Source: Actinospineispora spinosispora DSM 44797
GTDB lineage: Bacteria; Actinomycetota; Actinomycetes; Mycobacteriales; Pseudonocardiaceae
Assembly: GCF_000429025.1 (NCBI RefSeq)
Contig: NZ_KE386834.1
Span: forward strand, 124,001-188,000
Length of the DNA: 64,000 nt
Direction of reading: 5' to 3'
The stretch's first letter is position 1, and every line of letters begins with the position of its first letter. Shown here one piece after another: positions 56,275-64,000 of the stretch. The notes below the pieces were generated by a model that saw only the letters and a program-made list of their open reading frames with translations, ran no database searches and was not told where the DNA came from. The position numbers were made by a program, and so were the translations under genes.

Positions 56275-57279
56275 TCAGGTCCAGGACGGAGCGGCCAGCG
56301 CGACGAGGACCCGCCGCAATGCCGCCAACCGGCCGACACCGACCGCGCCCCGCTCCGCCAACTGGTCGAGTGCGCACTCCGGGTCCGCCGGAGGACCGAG
56401 ATGTCCGCACCCGCGCGGGCAGTCCGCGACCGCTTCGGACAGATCGGCGAACGCGGTCACCACATCGGTGGTGGTCACGTGCGCTAGCCCGAACGAGCGA
56501 ATCCCCGGTGTGTCGACGATCCACCCGCCGTCGACGAGCGGCAGCGCCACGGCCGACGACGACGTGTGCCGGCCCTTGCCGACGCCGGAGACCCGTCCCA
56601 CGGCCCGTTCCGCATCCGGGACCAACGCGTTGACCAGCGTCGACTTGCCGACACCCGAGTGCCCGATGAGCGCGGAGAGGCGCCCGCCGAGCACCTCGCG
56701 CAGCGCGTCGGGCGGCTCGTCGTGGCGGGTCACGACGACCGGCAGGTCCAGCTCCGTCCAGGCGGCGGTCACGTCGTCGTGGTCGGTGACCAGGTCGGCC
56801 TTGGTCAGGCACAGAACCGGACGCAGCCCGCCCGCGTACGCCGCGACCAGCGCACGGTCGACGAACCCGACGCTCAGCGGTGGGTCGGCCAGCGCGCTGA
56901 CGATCACCAGCTGTTCGGCGTTGGCGACCACGATGCGCTCGTAGGGGTCCGAGTCGTCGGCGGTGCGACGCAGAACGCTGGACCGTTCGTCGACCCGCAC
57001 GATGCGCGCCAGCGCGTCCGGTCCGCCGGAAAGGTCACCGACCAGGCCCACCCGGTCTCCGATGACGATCGGGGTCCTGCCGAGCTCCCGCGCGCGCATG
57101 GCCACGACCCTGGCGTTCTGGTCGGTGTCCGGGACGCACGTCCAGCGGCCCCGGTCGACGGCGATGACCATGCCCGCCTCGGCCTCGGTGTGGTCCGGTC
57201 GCCGTTTGGTGCGCGGCCGGGAGCCCCGGCGCCCGGGGCGGACCCGGACGTCGGACTCGTCGTACTGCCGGGAACTCAG
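56275..57279 (-). CDS. rsgA: ribosome small subunit-dependent GTPase A
   Basis: A circularly permuted GTPase acting in 30S maturation, 334 residues. The order is OB fold, TKAD (G4), GHSGVGKST (G1), DTPGI (G3), then a zinc module CPRGCGHLGPPADPEC. The likely start is a CTG at 57279, which overlaps the aroA stop as CTGA and has GGAG 7 nt upstream; the resulting SSRQYDESDVRVRPGRRGS matches the N-terminus of mycobacterial homologues as I recall them. No ATG, GTG or TTG in frame gives this start. Confidence 0.9.
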   Translation of the reverse strand: MSSRQYDESDVRVRPGRRGSRPRTKRRPDHTEAEAGMVIAVDRGRWTCVPDTDQNARVVAMRARELGRTPIVIGDRVGLVGDLSGGPDALARIVRVDERSSVLRRTADDSDPYERIVVANAEQLVIVSALADPPLSVGFVDRALVAAYAGGLRPVLCLTKADLVTDHDDVTAAWTELDLPVVVTRHDEPPDALREVLGGRLSALIGHSGVGKSTLVNALVPDAERAVGRVSGVGKGRHTSSSAVALPLVDGGWIVDTPGIRSFGLAHVTTTDVVTAFADLSEAVADCPRGCGHLGPPADPECALDQLAERGAVGVGRLAALRRVLVALAAPSWT

Positions 57280-58583
57280 CCCCGGTCTCCGTCTACGAGA
57301 GCCGCCCAGCGCGCCGGGAAGTCCGGGATCGTCTTGTTCGTGCTGTCGATGTCGTCGACCGTGATCCCCGGAACCACCAGACCGAGGAGCGCACCGGCGG
57401 TCGCCATCCGGTGGTCGGCGTAGGCGCCCCACGGCCGGTCCGGCCGACCGTGCAGCGCGCGCGGACGGATGTCCAGGCCGTCGTCGGTTTCGACGACCTC
57501 ACCGCCCAGCTCGTTCAGCTCGGTGCGCAGCGCGGCGAGCCGGTCGGTCTCGTGTCCGCGCAGATGCGCGATCCCGCGCAGCCGGGACGGGCCGTCGGCG
57601 AGCGCCGCGAGCGCGGCGACGGTCGGGGCAAGCTCGCCGACGTCGTGCAGGTCGACGTCGATTCCGTGCAGCCGGTCGGGGCCGACCACGGTCATGCCGT
57701 CCGGCTCCGCCCTGACCTGCGCGCCGAGCTGCTCCAGCACGTCGAGGATCGCCACTCCGGGCTGGGTCGACCCGGTCGGCCAGCCCAACACGGTCACCTG
57801 ACCAGCGGTGATGGCCGCCGCCGCGAGGAAGACCGCCGCGTTGGACAGGTCCGGCTCGATCTCCCAGTCGCGCGCGGCGATCCGCCCGGGCAGCACCCGC
57901 CAGGTGTCCGCCTCACTGTCGTCCACCTCGACGCCCGCGGCGCGCAGCATCTGGACGGTCATATCGATGTGCGGCAGCGACGGCACCGGCTCGCCGTCGT
58001 GGTGCACCGCGACGCCCTTGTCGTAGGCGGCGCCGGACAGCAGCAGCCCGGACACGAACTGCGACGAGCCGGAGGCGTCCAGCACGACGTCACCGCCGGC
58101 GAGCCCGCCGGACCCGTGCAGGGTGAACGGCAGCGTCGAACCGGTGCCGTGCAGCTCGACGGTCGCGCCCAACGTGGTGAGCGCGTCGAGCACCGGACCC
58201 ATGGGACGTTCCCTGGCGCGTGGGTCGCCGTCGAAGCGCACCGGCCCCTCGGCGAGCGCGGCGGCGGGCGGGACGAACCGCATGACGGTCCCGGCCAGGC
58301 CGCAGTCGACGGTCCCGCCACCGCGCGGGCCGGCACCCGGGTCGATCGAGATCCGCTCGCCCTCGGTGGACGTCCGCATCCCGAGTGACTCCAGCGCTCC
58401 GACCATCAGCGCCGTGTCCCTGCTGGCAGGCGCGCCGGACACGACGCACGGGCCGTCGGCGAGCGCCGCGAGCAGCAGCGCACGGTTGGTCTGGGACTTC
58501 GAACCGGGCGCGCGGACCCGCCCGGTCACCGGGGTCGAGACGGTCGGTGCGGGCCATGGCGGGGTGGTCAGGCGGTCGGGCAC
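57276..58583 (-). CDS. aroA: 3-phosphoshikimate 1-carboxyvinyltransferase (EPSP synthase)
   Basis: Sixth enzyme of the shikimate pathway, 435 residues. Visible motifs: APGSKSQTNRALLLAALA at the N-terminus, GLAGTVMRF (PEP-binding), DGDPRARERPMGP, and WGAYADHRMAT. The GTG at 58583 is preferred; GTG 58601 is in frame. The next gene, rsgA, overlaps, so they are cotranscribed as in mycobacteria. Confidence 0.95.
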   Translation of the reverse strand: MPDRLTTPPWPAPTVSTPVTGRVRAPGSKSQTNRALLLAALADGPCVVSGAPASRDTALMVGALESLGMRTSTEGERISIDPGAGPRGGGTVDCGLAGTVMRFVPPAAALAEGPVRFDGDPRARERPMGPVLDALTTLGATVELHGTGSTLPFTLHGSGGLAGGDVVLDASGSSQFVSGLLLSGAAYDKGVAVHHDGEPVPSLPHIDMTVQMLRAAGVEVDDSEADTWRVLPGRIAARDWEIEPDLSNAAVFLAAAAITAGQVTVLGWPTGSTQPGVAILDVLEQLGAQVRAEPDGMTVVGPDRLHGIDVDLHDVGELAPTVAALAALADGPSRLRGIAHLRGHETDRLAALRTELNELGGEVVETDDGLDIRPRALHGRPDRPWGAYADHRMATAGALLGLVVPGITVDDIDSTNKTIPDFPARWAALVDGDRG

Positions 58584-58664
58584 GGTCCCATGATCCCGCA
58601 CCGGCCGTGGAACGGTGGCGACGGAGGGGAGAAATGTTGTTCGCGACTGTGGGAGGCTGGTGCT

Positions 58665-59459
58665 ATGTGCGGCCGGTATGCCTCGACCAAGTCGGCGGCG
58701 GACATCGCGGACGAGTTCCAGGCGGTGGACGCGACACAGGAGAGCACGCTCCCGGTTCCCGGGGCCGACTACAACGTCGCCCCGACGAAATCGGTGCTGT
58801 CCGTCGTGGCCAGACACCCTCGGGACTCCGACGGCAAGGCCGACCCGAACCGCACCGTGCGCAGCGTCCGGGTGATGCGCTGGGGTCTCGTGCCGTCGTG
58901 GGCGAAAGACCCGTCCATCGGCAACCGGATGATCAACGCGCGCTCCGAGACGGCCGACGAGAAGCCCGCCTACCGCAAGGCCGTGGTGTCCCGGCGGTGC
59001 CTGCTGCCTGCTGAGGGCTGGTACGAGTGGCGGCGCGAGGGCAAGGCGAAGCAGCCCTACTTCGTGACCGGCACCGACGGTGCGTCGCTGGCGATGGCCG
59101 GGCTGTGGGAGTTCTGGCGCCCCAAGGACGGCGGCGAACCGCTGGTCACCGCCGCCGTGCTGACCACAGCCGCGATCGGCCCGCTGACCGACATCCACGA
59201 CCGCATGCCGCTGCTGGTGCCCAGCGACCACTGGGAGACCTGGCTGAACCCCGACCTGGGGCCGGACGCCGACGAGCTCGCCGCGCTGCTGCACCCGAGC
59301 GAGGACGACCTCACCTCGGTCGTCGACCGGATGGAGCTGCGCCCGGTGTCGTCCAAGGTCAACAACGTGCGCAACGAGGGGCCGGCGCTGCTGGAACGGG
59401 TCGACCTCGCCGCACCGGTCGAGGAGCAGAAGACGCTGGCCCTGGATCTGAACGGATGA
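58665..59459 (+). CDS. SRAP/HMCES-YedK family abasic-site protein
   Basis: A 264-residue SOS-response-associated peptidase-like protein that crosslinks to abasic sites in single-stranded DNA. Catalytic Cys2 is exposed after Met removal (MCGRYAS), and the family set NVAPT, WGLVPSWAKD, NARSET, PAEGWYEW and HDRMP is complete. GGGAGG lies 8 nt before ATG 58665. It corresponds to Rv3226c in synteny and is divergent from aroA. Confidence 0.95.
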   Translation: MCGRYASTKSAADIADEFQAVDATQESTLPVPGADYNVAPTKSVLSVVARHPRDSDGKADPNRTVRSVRVMRWGLVPSWAKDPSIGNRMINARSETADEKPAYRKAVVSRRCLLPAEGWYEWRREGKAKQPYFVTGTDGASLAMAGLWEFWRPKDGGEPLVTAAVLTTAAIGPLTDIHDRMPLLVPSDHWETWLNPDLGPDADELAALLHPSEDDLTSVVDRMELRPVSSKVNNVRNEGPALLERVDLAAPVEEQKTLALDLNG

Positions 59460-60064
59460 CAACCCACGAGGTCGACACCCCGCACGGCACGGCACGGGTG
59501 GCGGTCCACTGCGCGCCCGAGGGCCGCGCGGCGCTGCTGCTCGGCCACGGTGCGGGCGGCGGCGTGACCGCACCCGACCTGGTGGCCGCCGCGCAGGCCG
59601 CCAAGCGTGCCGGCGTGCACGTCGCGCTCGTGGAACAGCCCTACCGGGTAGCGGGCAGGCGGGCGCCGGCGCCGGCGACACAGCTCGACGCCGCGTGGCT
59701 CACCGTGGCCGAGTACCTGGGGAAAAGCGTCTTCGACGGCCTGCCGACGGTGTTCGGCGGCCGCTCCTCCGGTGCCCGGGTGGCATGCCGGACCGCGGAG
59801 GAGGGCGACGCGGCGGCCGTCCTGTGCCTGGCGTTCCCCGTCCACCCGCCGGGCAAGCCGGAGAAGGACCGCCTGCCGGAGCTGTCCGCGGTCCAGGTCC
59901 CGGTCCTGGTGGTGCAGGGCGAGAACGACCCCTTCGGCAAACCCGCCCCCGGCCAGCACCGCGACGTGGTCATGCTCCCCGGCAACCACTCCCTGAACAG
60001 CGACCTGAACGCCTTGGCAAGAACGGTCACAGAGTGGCTGGAACGGGTCCTGCGAGTGATCTGA
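59456..60064 (+). CDS. alpha/beta hydrolase-like protein (KANL3/Tex30 type)
   Basis: A 202-residue hydrolase fold. LLGHGAGGG is the oxyanion region, and FGGRSSGARVA carries the nucleophile elbow GxSxG as GRSSG. LVVQGENDPFG and MLPGNHSL supply acid and His. ATGA overlap with the SRAP gene links them. The substrate is unknown. Confidence 0.88.
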   Translation: MTTHEVDTPHGTARVAVHCAPEGRAALLLGHGAGGGVTAPDLVAAAQAAKRAGVHVALVEQPYRVAGRRAPAPATQLDAAWLTVAEYLGKSVFDGLPTVFGGRSSGARVACRTAEEGDAAAVLCLAFPVHPPGKPEKDRLPELSAVQVPVLVVQGENDPFGKPAPGQHRDVVMLPGNHSLNSDLNALARTVTEWLERVLRVI

Positions 60065-60419
60065 CCCAAACGGTCGCGGCCAGGCCCAACCACCTCACCC
60101 GGCACCGGGCAGGTGGTGACGCACGCTTCAAGGCCGGCCCCGCAAGGCGCCCGAAGGGGTTCCGCCGAAGGCGGGTAGTGCATGAGTGGCGGCTCCCAGG
60201 CCGCGGCAGCAAGCGCGCGCGTCGCCGAAGGCGACGTTCTTTTCCGAGTGGGCCCCGAAGGGGTCCGCGAGGAAAGAATCCCGAGGCAGCGAGCCGTCAG
60301 GCGAGCCGCCTCGATCGTTCTCGGTTGGCCCGGAGGGCCTTCCGGGAACGATGGCGCGCGGGACAGGCCGGGACTACACACCCAGCCACAACACCCCCTG
60401 CGGGCAGTAAACCCGGCCC
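60065..60419. other. 355-bp gene-free stretch
   Basis: No gene recognised between the hydrolase and a convergent small gene. It is GC-rich with short hairpins (CGTCGCCGAAGGCGACG at 60219-60235) and CGAAGG-rich low-complexity; one of these may terminate both flanking genes. Confidence 0.6.
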
Positions 60420-60932
60420 CTACCGAGCCGCGGGTACCCCGGCAGTCACGGTGAAGGAGGAGATCATCTCCGTCAGGATCTGTTCGTCCGACTCTGCTCT
60501 GTCGACCAGGCAGCTGCCGACCAGGGCGTAGACGCTGCGGACGCCCGTCGCCGAGCGGTCGGGGCCTTCCGTGGTCACCGCCAGCTGGCGGACCATGCGG
60601 CCCTCGAGCATCAGGTCGGCGCGGCGGGCGGCGCTGGGCAGCTGCTCGTCGGTCTCGGCGCCGTCCATGCCGATGGCGACGATGTCGGTCGCGCCCGCGC
60701 CCAGCAGGGCCTCTTCGGCCAGCTCGCCCAGGTTCTTCTCGCCGGGGATGCGCTCGCCGAAGACGACCAGGTTGACCCGGAAGTTCTCCTGGGGCGGTGC
60801 GAGGAAAGCGATCAGCCCGCCGGTCGGCTCGATGGCCGACCAGTCGGACGGCACGTCGATGCGGAACGCACCGATCCCGGGTGACACCGAGTTCGGCCAC
60901 CCCACGTTCTGCATCGAGCCGTTCGTGCTCAT
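60420..60932 (-). CDS. small protein, LpqN/DUF1795 (Mog1/PsbP-like fold) candidate
   Basis: A 170-residue protein without signal peptide. The conserved feel is RIDVPSDWSAIEPTGGLIAF, VNLVVFGERIPG, MVRQLAVTTEG and a late IL...MISSFTV, which resembles LpqN/DcrB-like proteins with the Mog1/PsbP fold. Function is unknown. ATG 60932 follows a GGTAGTGAG sequence. Confidence 0.65.
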   Translation of the reverse strand: MSTNGSMQNVGWPNSVSPGIGAFRIDVPSDWSAIEPTGGLIAFLAPPQENFRVNLVVFGERIPGEKNLGELAEEALLGAGATDIVAIGMDGAETDEQLPSAARRADLMLEGRMVRQLAVTTEGPDRSATGVRSVYALVGSCLVDRAESDEQILTEMISSFTVTAGVPAAR

Positions 60933-61167
60933 CTCACTACCTTAATGCCTACTTAACGTCGGTCTGGGCGTCGCAGATCATGACACAGCATGTGACTGTT
61001 CGTAACCTGTGACGGGCAAGCTAGGCCTGTTTCGGGCGACTGTCGTCACTCGATCGGGGCTTCCATGCATCCTGGGTGACGAAGTTTACCGTCCATCTGT
61101 GCAGCATGACGCCTGAGCCGTCGGCACGGTGGGCTGACGTTCGCGCTTGTCATGTCGGACAAATCAC

Positions 61168-62307
61168 TCACTCGTCGACGACAGCGCTGGGTGACGATTG
61201 CGCGAGCCAGTTGACACGCTGGGTGATCAGAACCGTCGTGATCCACAGTGCGCCCAGTACAGCCGAGGCGGCCGCGGCCGAACGGAAGTCCAGTGGTGGC
61301 GCGACCGCGAGGACGTCCTGCAGCCAGGCGGCCCCGCACACGGCGGCCGTCACCAGTATCGAGCCGACGAACGGCCTGGCGAGCCGGGGCAGCCGCTCGG
61401 CCGACATCACGACGTCGACCATCACGGCACCGCCGAGCAGGAGGAACGGCACCGCGGAGCGTGGGAACCCGGTGCCGGCGAGCAGTACCCAGGACACGCA
61501 CCGGTAGGCGAGGTAGGCGGCGGTCACGGTGGTCGCGGTCCAGCGGAGACCGACCGTCCACCGGGCCAGGACGAGCACCAGCATCGCGGCGCCGATGATC
61601 CAGGCCAGGTACACCCAGTCCGGGACCGGGAGAGCGAACTGGACGAGTGCGACCCGGTCGACCGGGCGACCGATCTGGTCGGCGGCGAACTGCAGCAGGA
61701 TCGGCTCCGCCTCGGGTCGCCCGGCGTCCCAGGCGCGCACCGCGAAGATGCCGTACTCCTGCTGTCCGGCCACGAACATGACGTTCTCCAGGACGAACCC
61801 CCACAGTGCGCCGAGCACGACGGGGTAGGTCCACCCCGGCCGGCGTCCGTACCGGGACCAACCCAGGATCACCCCGGCCTGGGTGATGGCGGTGCCGAGG
61901 TAGAGCAGCGCGTGCGTGGGGCTCCAGGTCGTGATGTCCAGTCCGTAGACGCGGTGGTTCACCACGTCGAGGGGGATGGCGAGCAGGAAGACCGCGGTGC
62001 CGACCTGCATCAGCCGCAGCGCGCGCCGGTCGACCCCGTAGCCGGTATAGGTATGGAACGCGACGAGCGCGACGGCGAGCGCCGTACCCGCCGAGTTGAG
62101 CAGGTGCGGCGGCGCCAGGTCGTCGCGCAGCCAGCGGAAGTGCCAGGAGACGTCCCAGCCCGCGCCGAGGACCTTCAGGCTCAGCGCGACCAGCCACAAT
62201 CGGTACACGAGCAGGAGCTCGGGGCGCGGGAGCTCCCGTGGCGCGCTGCCCGGAGTGACCCAGGCATGCAGCAGTTGACGGACGCGTAAGACCGATACCT
62301 GCGACAT
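61168..62307 (-). CDS. polytopic membrane protein of unknown function
   Basis: A 379-residue protein with about nine or ten hydrophobic segments. Conserved-looking polar residues inside or beside helices include WDVSWHFRWLRDDLAPPHLL, FHTYTGYGVD, and HRVYGLDITTWSPTHALLY. Several His and Asp residues near membrane interfaces could bind metal or heme, but no family is recognised. A gap of ~235 bp on its 3' side holds no evident gene. Confidence 0.72.
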   Translation of the reverse strand: MSQVSVLRVRQLLHAWVTPGSAPRELPRPELLLVYRLWLVALSLKVLGAGWDVSWHFRWLRDDLAPPHLLNSAGTALAVALVAFHTYTGYGVDRRALRLMQVGTAVFLLAIPLDVVNHRVYGLDITTWSPTHALLYLGTAITQAGVILGWSRYGRRPGWTYPVVLGALWGFVLENVMFVAGQQEYGIFAVRAWDAGRPEAEPILLQFAADQIGRPVDRVALVQFALPVPDWVYLAWIIGAAMLVLVLARWTVGLRWTATTVTAAYLAYRCVSWVLLAGTGFPRSAVPFLLLGGAVMVDVVMSAERLPRLARPFVGSILVTAAVCGAAWLQDVLAVAPPLDFRSAAAASAVLGALWITTVLITQRVNWLAQSSPSAVVDE

Positions 62308-62406
62308 CTGGTCATCATGGGCGCTATTCAGCGCCCGGTGAAGAGTGAAGAGGTCACTGGACCGGCGGAATGTGCTGGTCAGACGTGGATTCGTCGACCG
62401 AAGGCG

Positions 62407-62880
62407 TTATGAAGCCGTGATTGTTGCAACGGTCGCCCCGGTGAGCGCCACCAGGTCGGCGGGCGCGAGCTCGACCTCGAGGCCGCGCCGCCCTCCGCTG
62501 CAGAACACCGTGTCGAACCGTTCGGCGCTCGCGTCGACGACGACCGGCAGCCGGCGTTTCTGACCCAGCGGGGAGATCCCGCCGGCTACGTAGCCGGTGG
62601 CGCGCTCGGCAGCTGTCACCTCGGCCATCTTCGCCCGCTTGCCCTTCACCGCCGAGGCCAGCGCTTTCAGGTCCAGCGTGTCGGTCACCGGGAGAACCCC
62701 GACCGTGAGCGTGCCGTCCACCTCGGCGACCAGCGTCTTGAACACCCTGGCCGGATCGAGCCCGAGCGCGCGGGCCGCCTCGGGCCCGTACGCCTCGCCC
62801 GCCCGGTGCGGATAGCTGTGCACCTCGTAGCGCACACGCTTGGCGTCCAGCAGCGCCGTGGCCGGTGTCTTCACGCTCAC
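62407..62880 (-). CDS. YbaK/EbsC-type aminoacyl-tRNA deacylase
   Basis: A ~157-residue editing-domain protein that hydrolyses mischarged Cys-tRNA(Pro) or a similar aminoacyl-tRNA. Features: TPATALLDAKRVRYEVHSY, VFKTLVAEVDG, VLPVTDTLDLKALA, TGYVAGGISPLG and the C-terminal GLEVELAPADLVALTGA. GTG 62880 is preferred because GTG 62901 would overlap the sigma-R promoter. It is divergent from sigR. Confidence 0.85.
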   Translation of the reverse strand: MSVKTPATALLDAKRVRYEVHSYPHRAGEAYGPEAARALGLDPARVFKTLVAEVDGTLTVGVLPVTDTLDLKALASAVKGKRAKMAEVTAAERATGYVAGGISPLGQKRRLPVVVDASAERFDTVFCSGGRRGLEVELAPADLVALTGATVATITAS

Positions 62881-62888
62881 AAGACTAT

Positions 62889-62915
62889 GGGAATGCGCCA
62901 CCGGGTTCGGCTGTT
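62889..62915 (+). promoter_or_regulatory. sigma-R (SigH/SigR) autoregulatory promoter
   Basis: GGGAAT (62889-62894), an 18-bp spacer and GTT (62913-62915) match the sigma-R/SigH consensus GGAAT-N18/19-GTT. It sits 25 bp before the upstream sigR start ATG 62940, as expected for thiol-stress autoregulation. Confidence 0.85.
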
Positions 62916-62939
62916 ACACCGGACGTGCCATGTGCCCTG

Positions 62940-63809
62940 ATGACCCAACAGACGACCACTCAGACGGGAGCGCCGTTGCCTGAGCTCGATGTGTCCGTCC
63001 CCACGGTGCCGGCGGTCGTCCGACGGCGAGACCGGGGCGTATCGTCCTCATCGACCGATGTCGAATCCGCCGCTATCTTGGCGGAGGAGTTGGGACGGCC
63101 GCCACGGCGGCGTAGAGGGGGCTCGGTGCCGGCTGAGCGCGATCACGCTCTAGGCAAGGACGAGAAGGCGCTCGACGCGAGCGGCTTCGAGCTGACGCCT
63201 GCCAATGGCAGGTCGACCCCCGCCGAAGAGACGAGCGAGCAGCGCGCCGCCCGGTTCGAGCGCGACGCCATGCCGCTGCTCGACCAGCTCTACGGTGCCG
63301 CACTGCGGATGACCCGCAACCCCGCGGACGCCGAGGACCTGGTGCAGGAGACGTACCTGAAGGCCTACGCGGCTTTCGCGTCGTTCCGTACCGGTACCAA
63401 CCTCAAGGCGTGGCTGTACCGGATTCTGACCAACACCTACATCAACGGGTACCGCAAGCGGCAGCGCCAGCCCGCGCAGCACCCCACCGACGAGATCACC
63501 GACTGGCAGCTCGCCCAGGCGGCGGAGCACACGTCGACGGGGCTGCGTTCGGCCGAGGTCGAGGCGCTCGACCAGTTGCCGGACAGCGATGTGAAGGCCG
63601 CGTTGCAGGAGCTTCCGGAGGACTTCCGGATGGCGGTGTACCTGGCTGATGTCGAGGGTTTCGCATACAAGGAAATCGCCGATATCATGAATACGCCGAT
63701 CGGTACCGTGATGTCCCGGTTGCACCGTGGCCGTCGTCAGCTGCGTGACCTGCTGACCGACACCGCGCGCGACCGCGGGTTCTTGCGTGGGCAGGAGGTG
63801 GCCCGGTGA
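62940..63809 (+). CDS. sigR: ECF sigma factor SigR/SigH (redox stress), two possible starts
   Basis: The sigma factor for thiol-oxidative stress. Region 2 reads RMTRNPADAEDLVQETYLKA, followed by TNLKAWLYRILTNTYINGYRK, and region 4 includes FAYKEIADIMNTPIGTVMSR then LHRGRRQLRDLL; it closely resembles M. tuberculosis SigH. From ATG 62940 the protein is 289 residues. A GTG at 63126 with AGAGGGGG five nt upstream gives 227 residues, the length of S. coelicolor SigR. Both forms may be made, as with SigR and its unstable longer form SigR'. Its stop overlaps the rsrA start (GTGA). Confidence 0.93.
   Translation: MTQQTTTQTGAPLPELDVSVPTVPAVVRRRDRGVSSSSTDVESAAILAEELGRPPRRRRGGSVPAERDHALGKDEKALDASGFELTPANGRSTPAEETSEQRAARFERDAMPLLDQLYGAALRMTRNPADAEDLVQETYLKAYAAFASFRTGTNLKAWLYRILTNTYINGYRKRQRQPAQHPTDEITDWQLAQAAEHTSTGLRSAEVEALDQLPDSDVKAALQELPEDFRMAVYLADVEGFAYKEIADIMNTPIGTVMSRLHRGRRQLRDLLTDTARDRGFLRGQEVAR
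63114..63128 (+). promoter_or_regulatory. ribosome binding site and internal GTG start of short SigR
   Basis: AGAGGGGG (63114-63121) precedes GTG 63126 by 4-5 nt. The codon is in frame with the longer form and would give the classical short sigma factor. Confidence 0.7.
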
Positions 63810-64000
63810 ACAGCGGGTGCCCCGACGATCCCGATACCCATTGCAACGAGGTGCTCGCCGAGGTGTGGTTGTTCCTCGACCACGAGTGCGACGTCGCTCG
63901 CCGCGACCTGCTGCGCAAGCACCTCGAGGAATGCAACCCGTGCCTGTCGGCGTACGGCATCGAGGAGAAGCTCAAGGAGCTGCTGGCCCGCAAGTGCGGT
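63806..64000 (+). CDS. rsrA: zinc-binding anti-sigma factor RsrA/RshA, truncated by window end
   Basis: The first 65 codons are present. The ZAS signature H-x3-C-x2-C is HLEECNPC, with further Cys at CPDDPDTHC and HEC upstream. It binds SigR in reducing conditions and releases it when a disulfide displaces zinc. GTG 63806 overlaps the sigR stop and follows AGGAGG. The reading frame is still open at base 64000. Confidence 0.93.
   Translation, partial: MNSGCPDDPDTHCNEVLAEVWLFLDHECDVARRDLLRKHLEECNPCLSAYGIEEKLKELLARKCG

Noticed and set aside
1..64000. CRISPR arrays, insertion sequences, prophage, tRNA or rRNA genes
   Set aside because: No regularly spaced repeats, transposase or integrase motifs, or tRNA-like cloverleaf sequences were seen on either strand; a covariance-model search would settle the RNA genes.

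Overview
The window is high-GC actinobacterial DNA. Gene content and order match the Mycobacterium tuberculosis block running from manB/manA through sahH, tmk, mtrA-mtrB-lpqB, comF, hpf and secA to rsgA, aroA and sigH-rshA. An SsgA-family protein, two small chaplin-like secreted proteins and a sigma-R gene with two start sites suggest a filamentous member of the Pseudonocardiales; the genus cannot be resolved by reading alone. Coding density is high, with many ATGA/GTGA overlaps and convergent genes whose stop codons overlap. No tRNA, rRNA, CRISPR array, insertion sequence or prophage was seen.

Layout. 1-5.0 kb: mannose metabolism (manB, cut by the window edge; a Trm112-like protein; a SIS-domain protein; manA) and a cation diffusion facilitator. 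5.0-9.6 kb: a GlnA4-type gamma-glutamylation set (glutamine synthetase-like ligase, SDR, frameshifted class I amidotransferase) divergent from an APC amino-acid permease. 10.0-13.6 kb: a MacAB-like ABC export operon. 14.2-15.8 kb: two paralogous secreted Gly-rich proteins, each with its own matching terminator, then an SsgA-like gene. 15.9-19.7 kb: signal peptidase I, two adjacent genes that share a domain, and an acyl-CoA ligase. 19.8-24.0 kb: glutamate mutase L-like protein, ahcY, a NUDIX hydrolase and tmk.

24.0-31.9 kb is an accessory island separating tmk from mtrA: a DUF222/HNH protein, a fatty acid hydroxylase, a non-heme iron dioxygenase with MFS pump and TetR regulator, glutamate decarboxylase and a VOC protein. 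32.0-43.5 kb is core: mtrA-mtrB-lpqB, a GNAT/quinone reductase pair, comF, hpf, secA and a DUF6459 protein. 43.7-48.8 kb: LysR/MFS divergent pair, NmrA-like reductase behind a MerR-type promoter, and a drug-type ABC pair. 48.8-53.5 kb: lldD2-like dehydrogenase, SPOUT rRNA methyltransferase, WS/DGAT-like protein, DUF6912 protein and a methyltransferase-like protein. 53.5-54.5 kb is a gene-free nest of repeats. 54.5-64.0 kb: two tandem lipoproteins, rsgA, aroA, a SRAP protein, small unknowns, a YbaK-type deacylase, and sigR-rsrA running off the window end.

The most noteworthy signals are two dispersed families of intergenic palindromes concentrated at gene ends, the 1-kb repeat nest, the chaplin-like/SsgA neighbourhood, the sigma-R autoregulatory promoter with two sigR starts, and the MerR/SoxR-type promoter at 46.84 kb.
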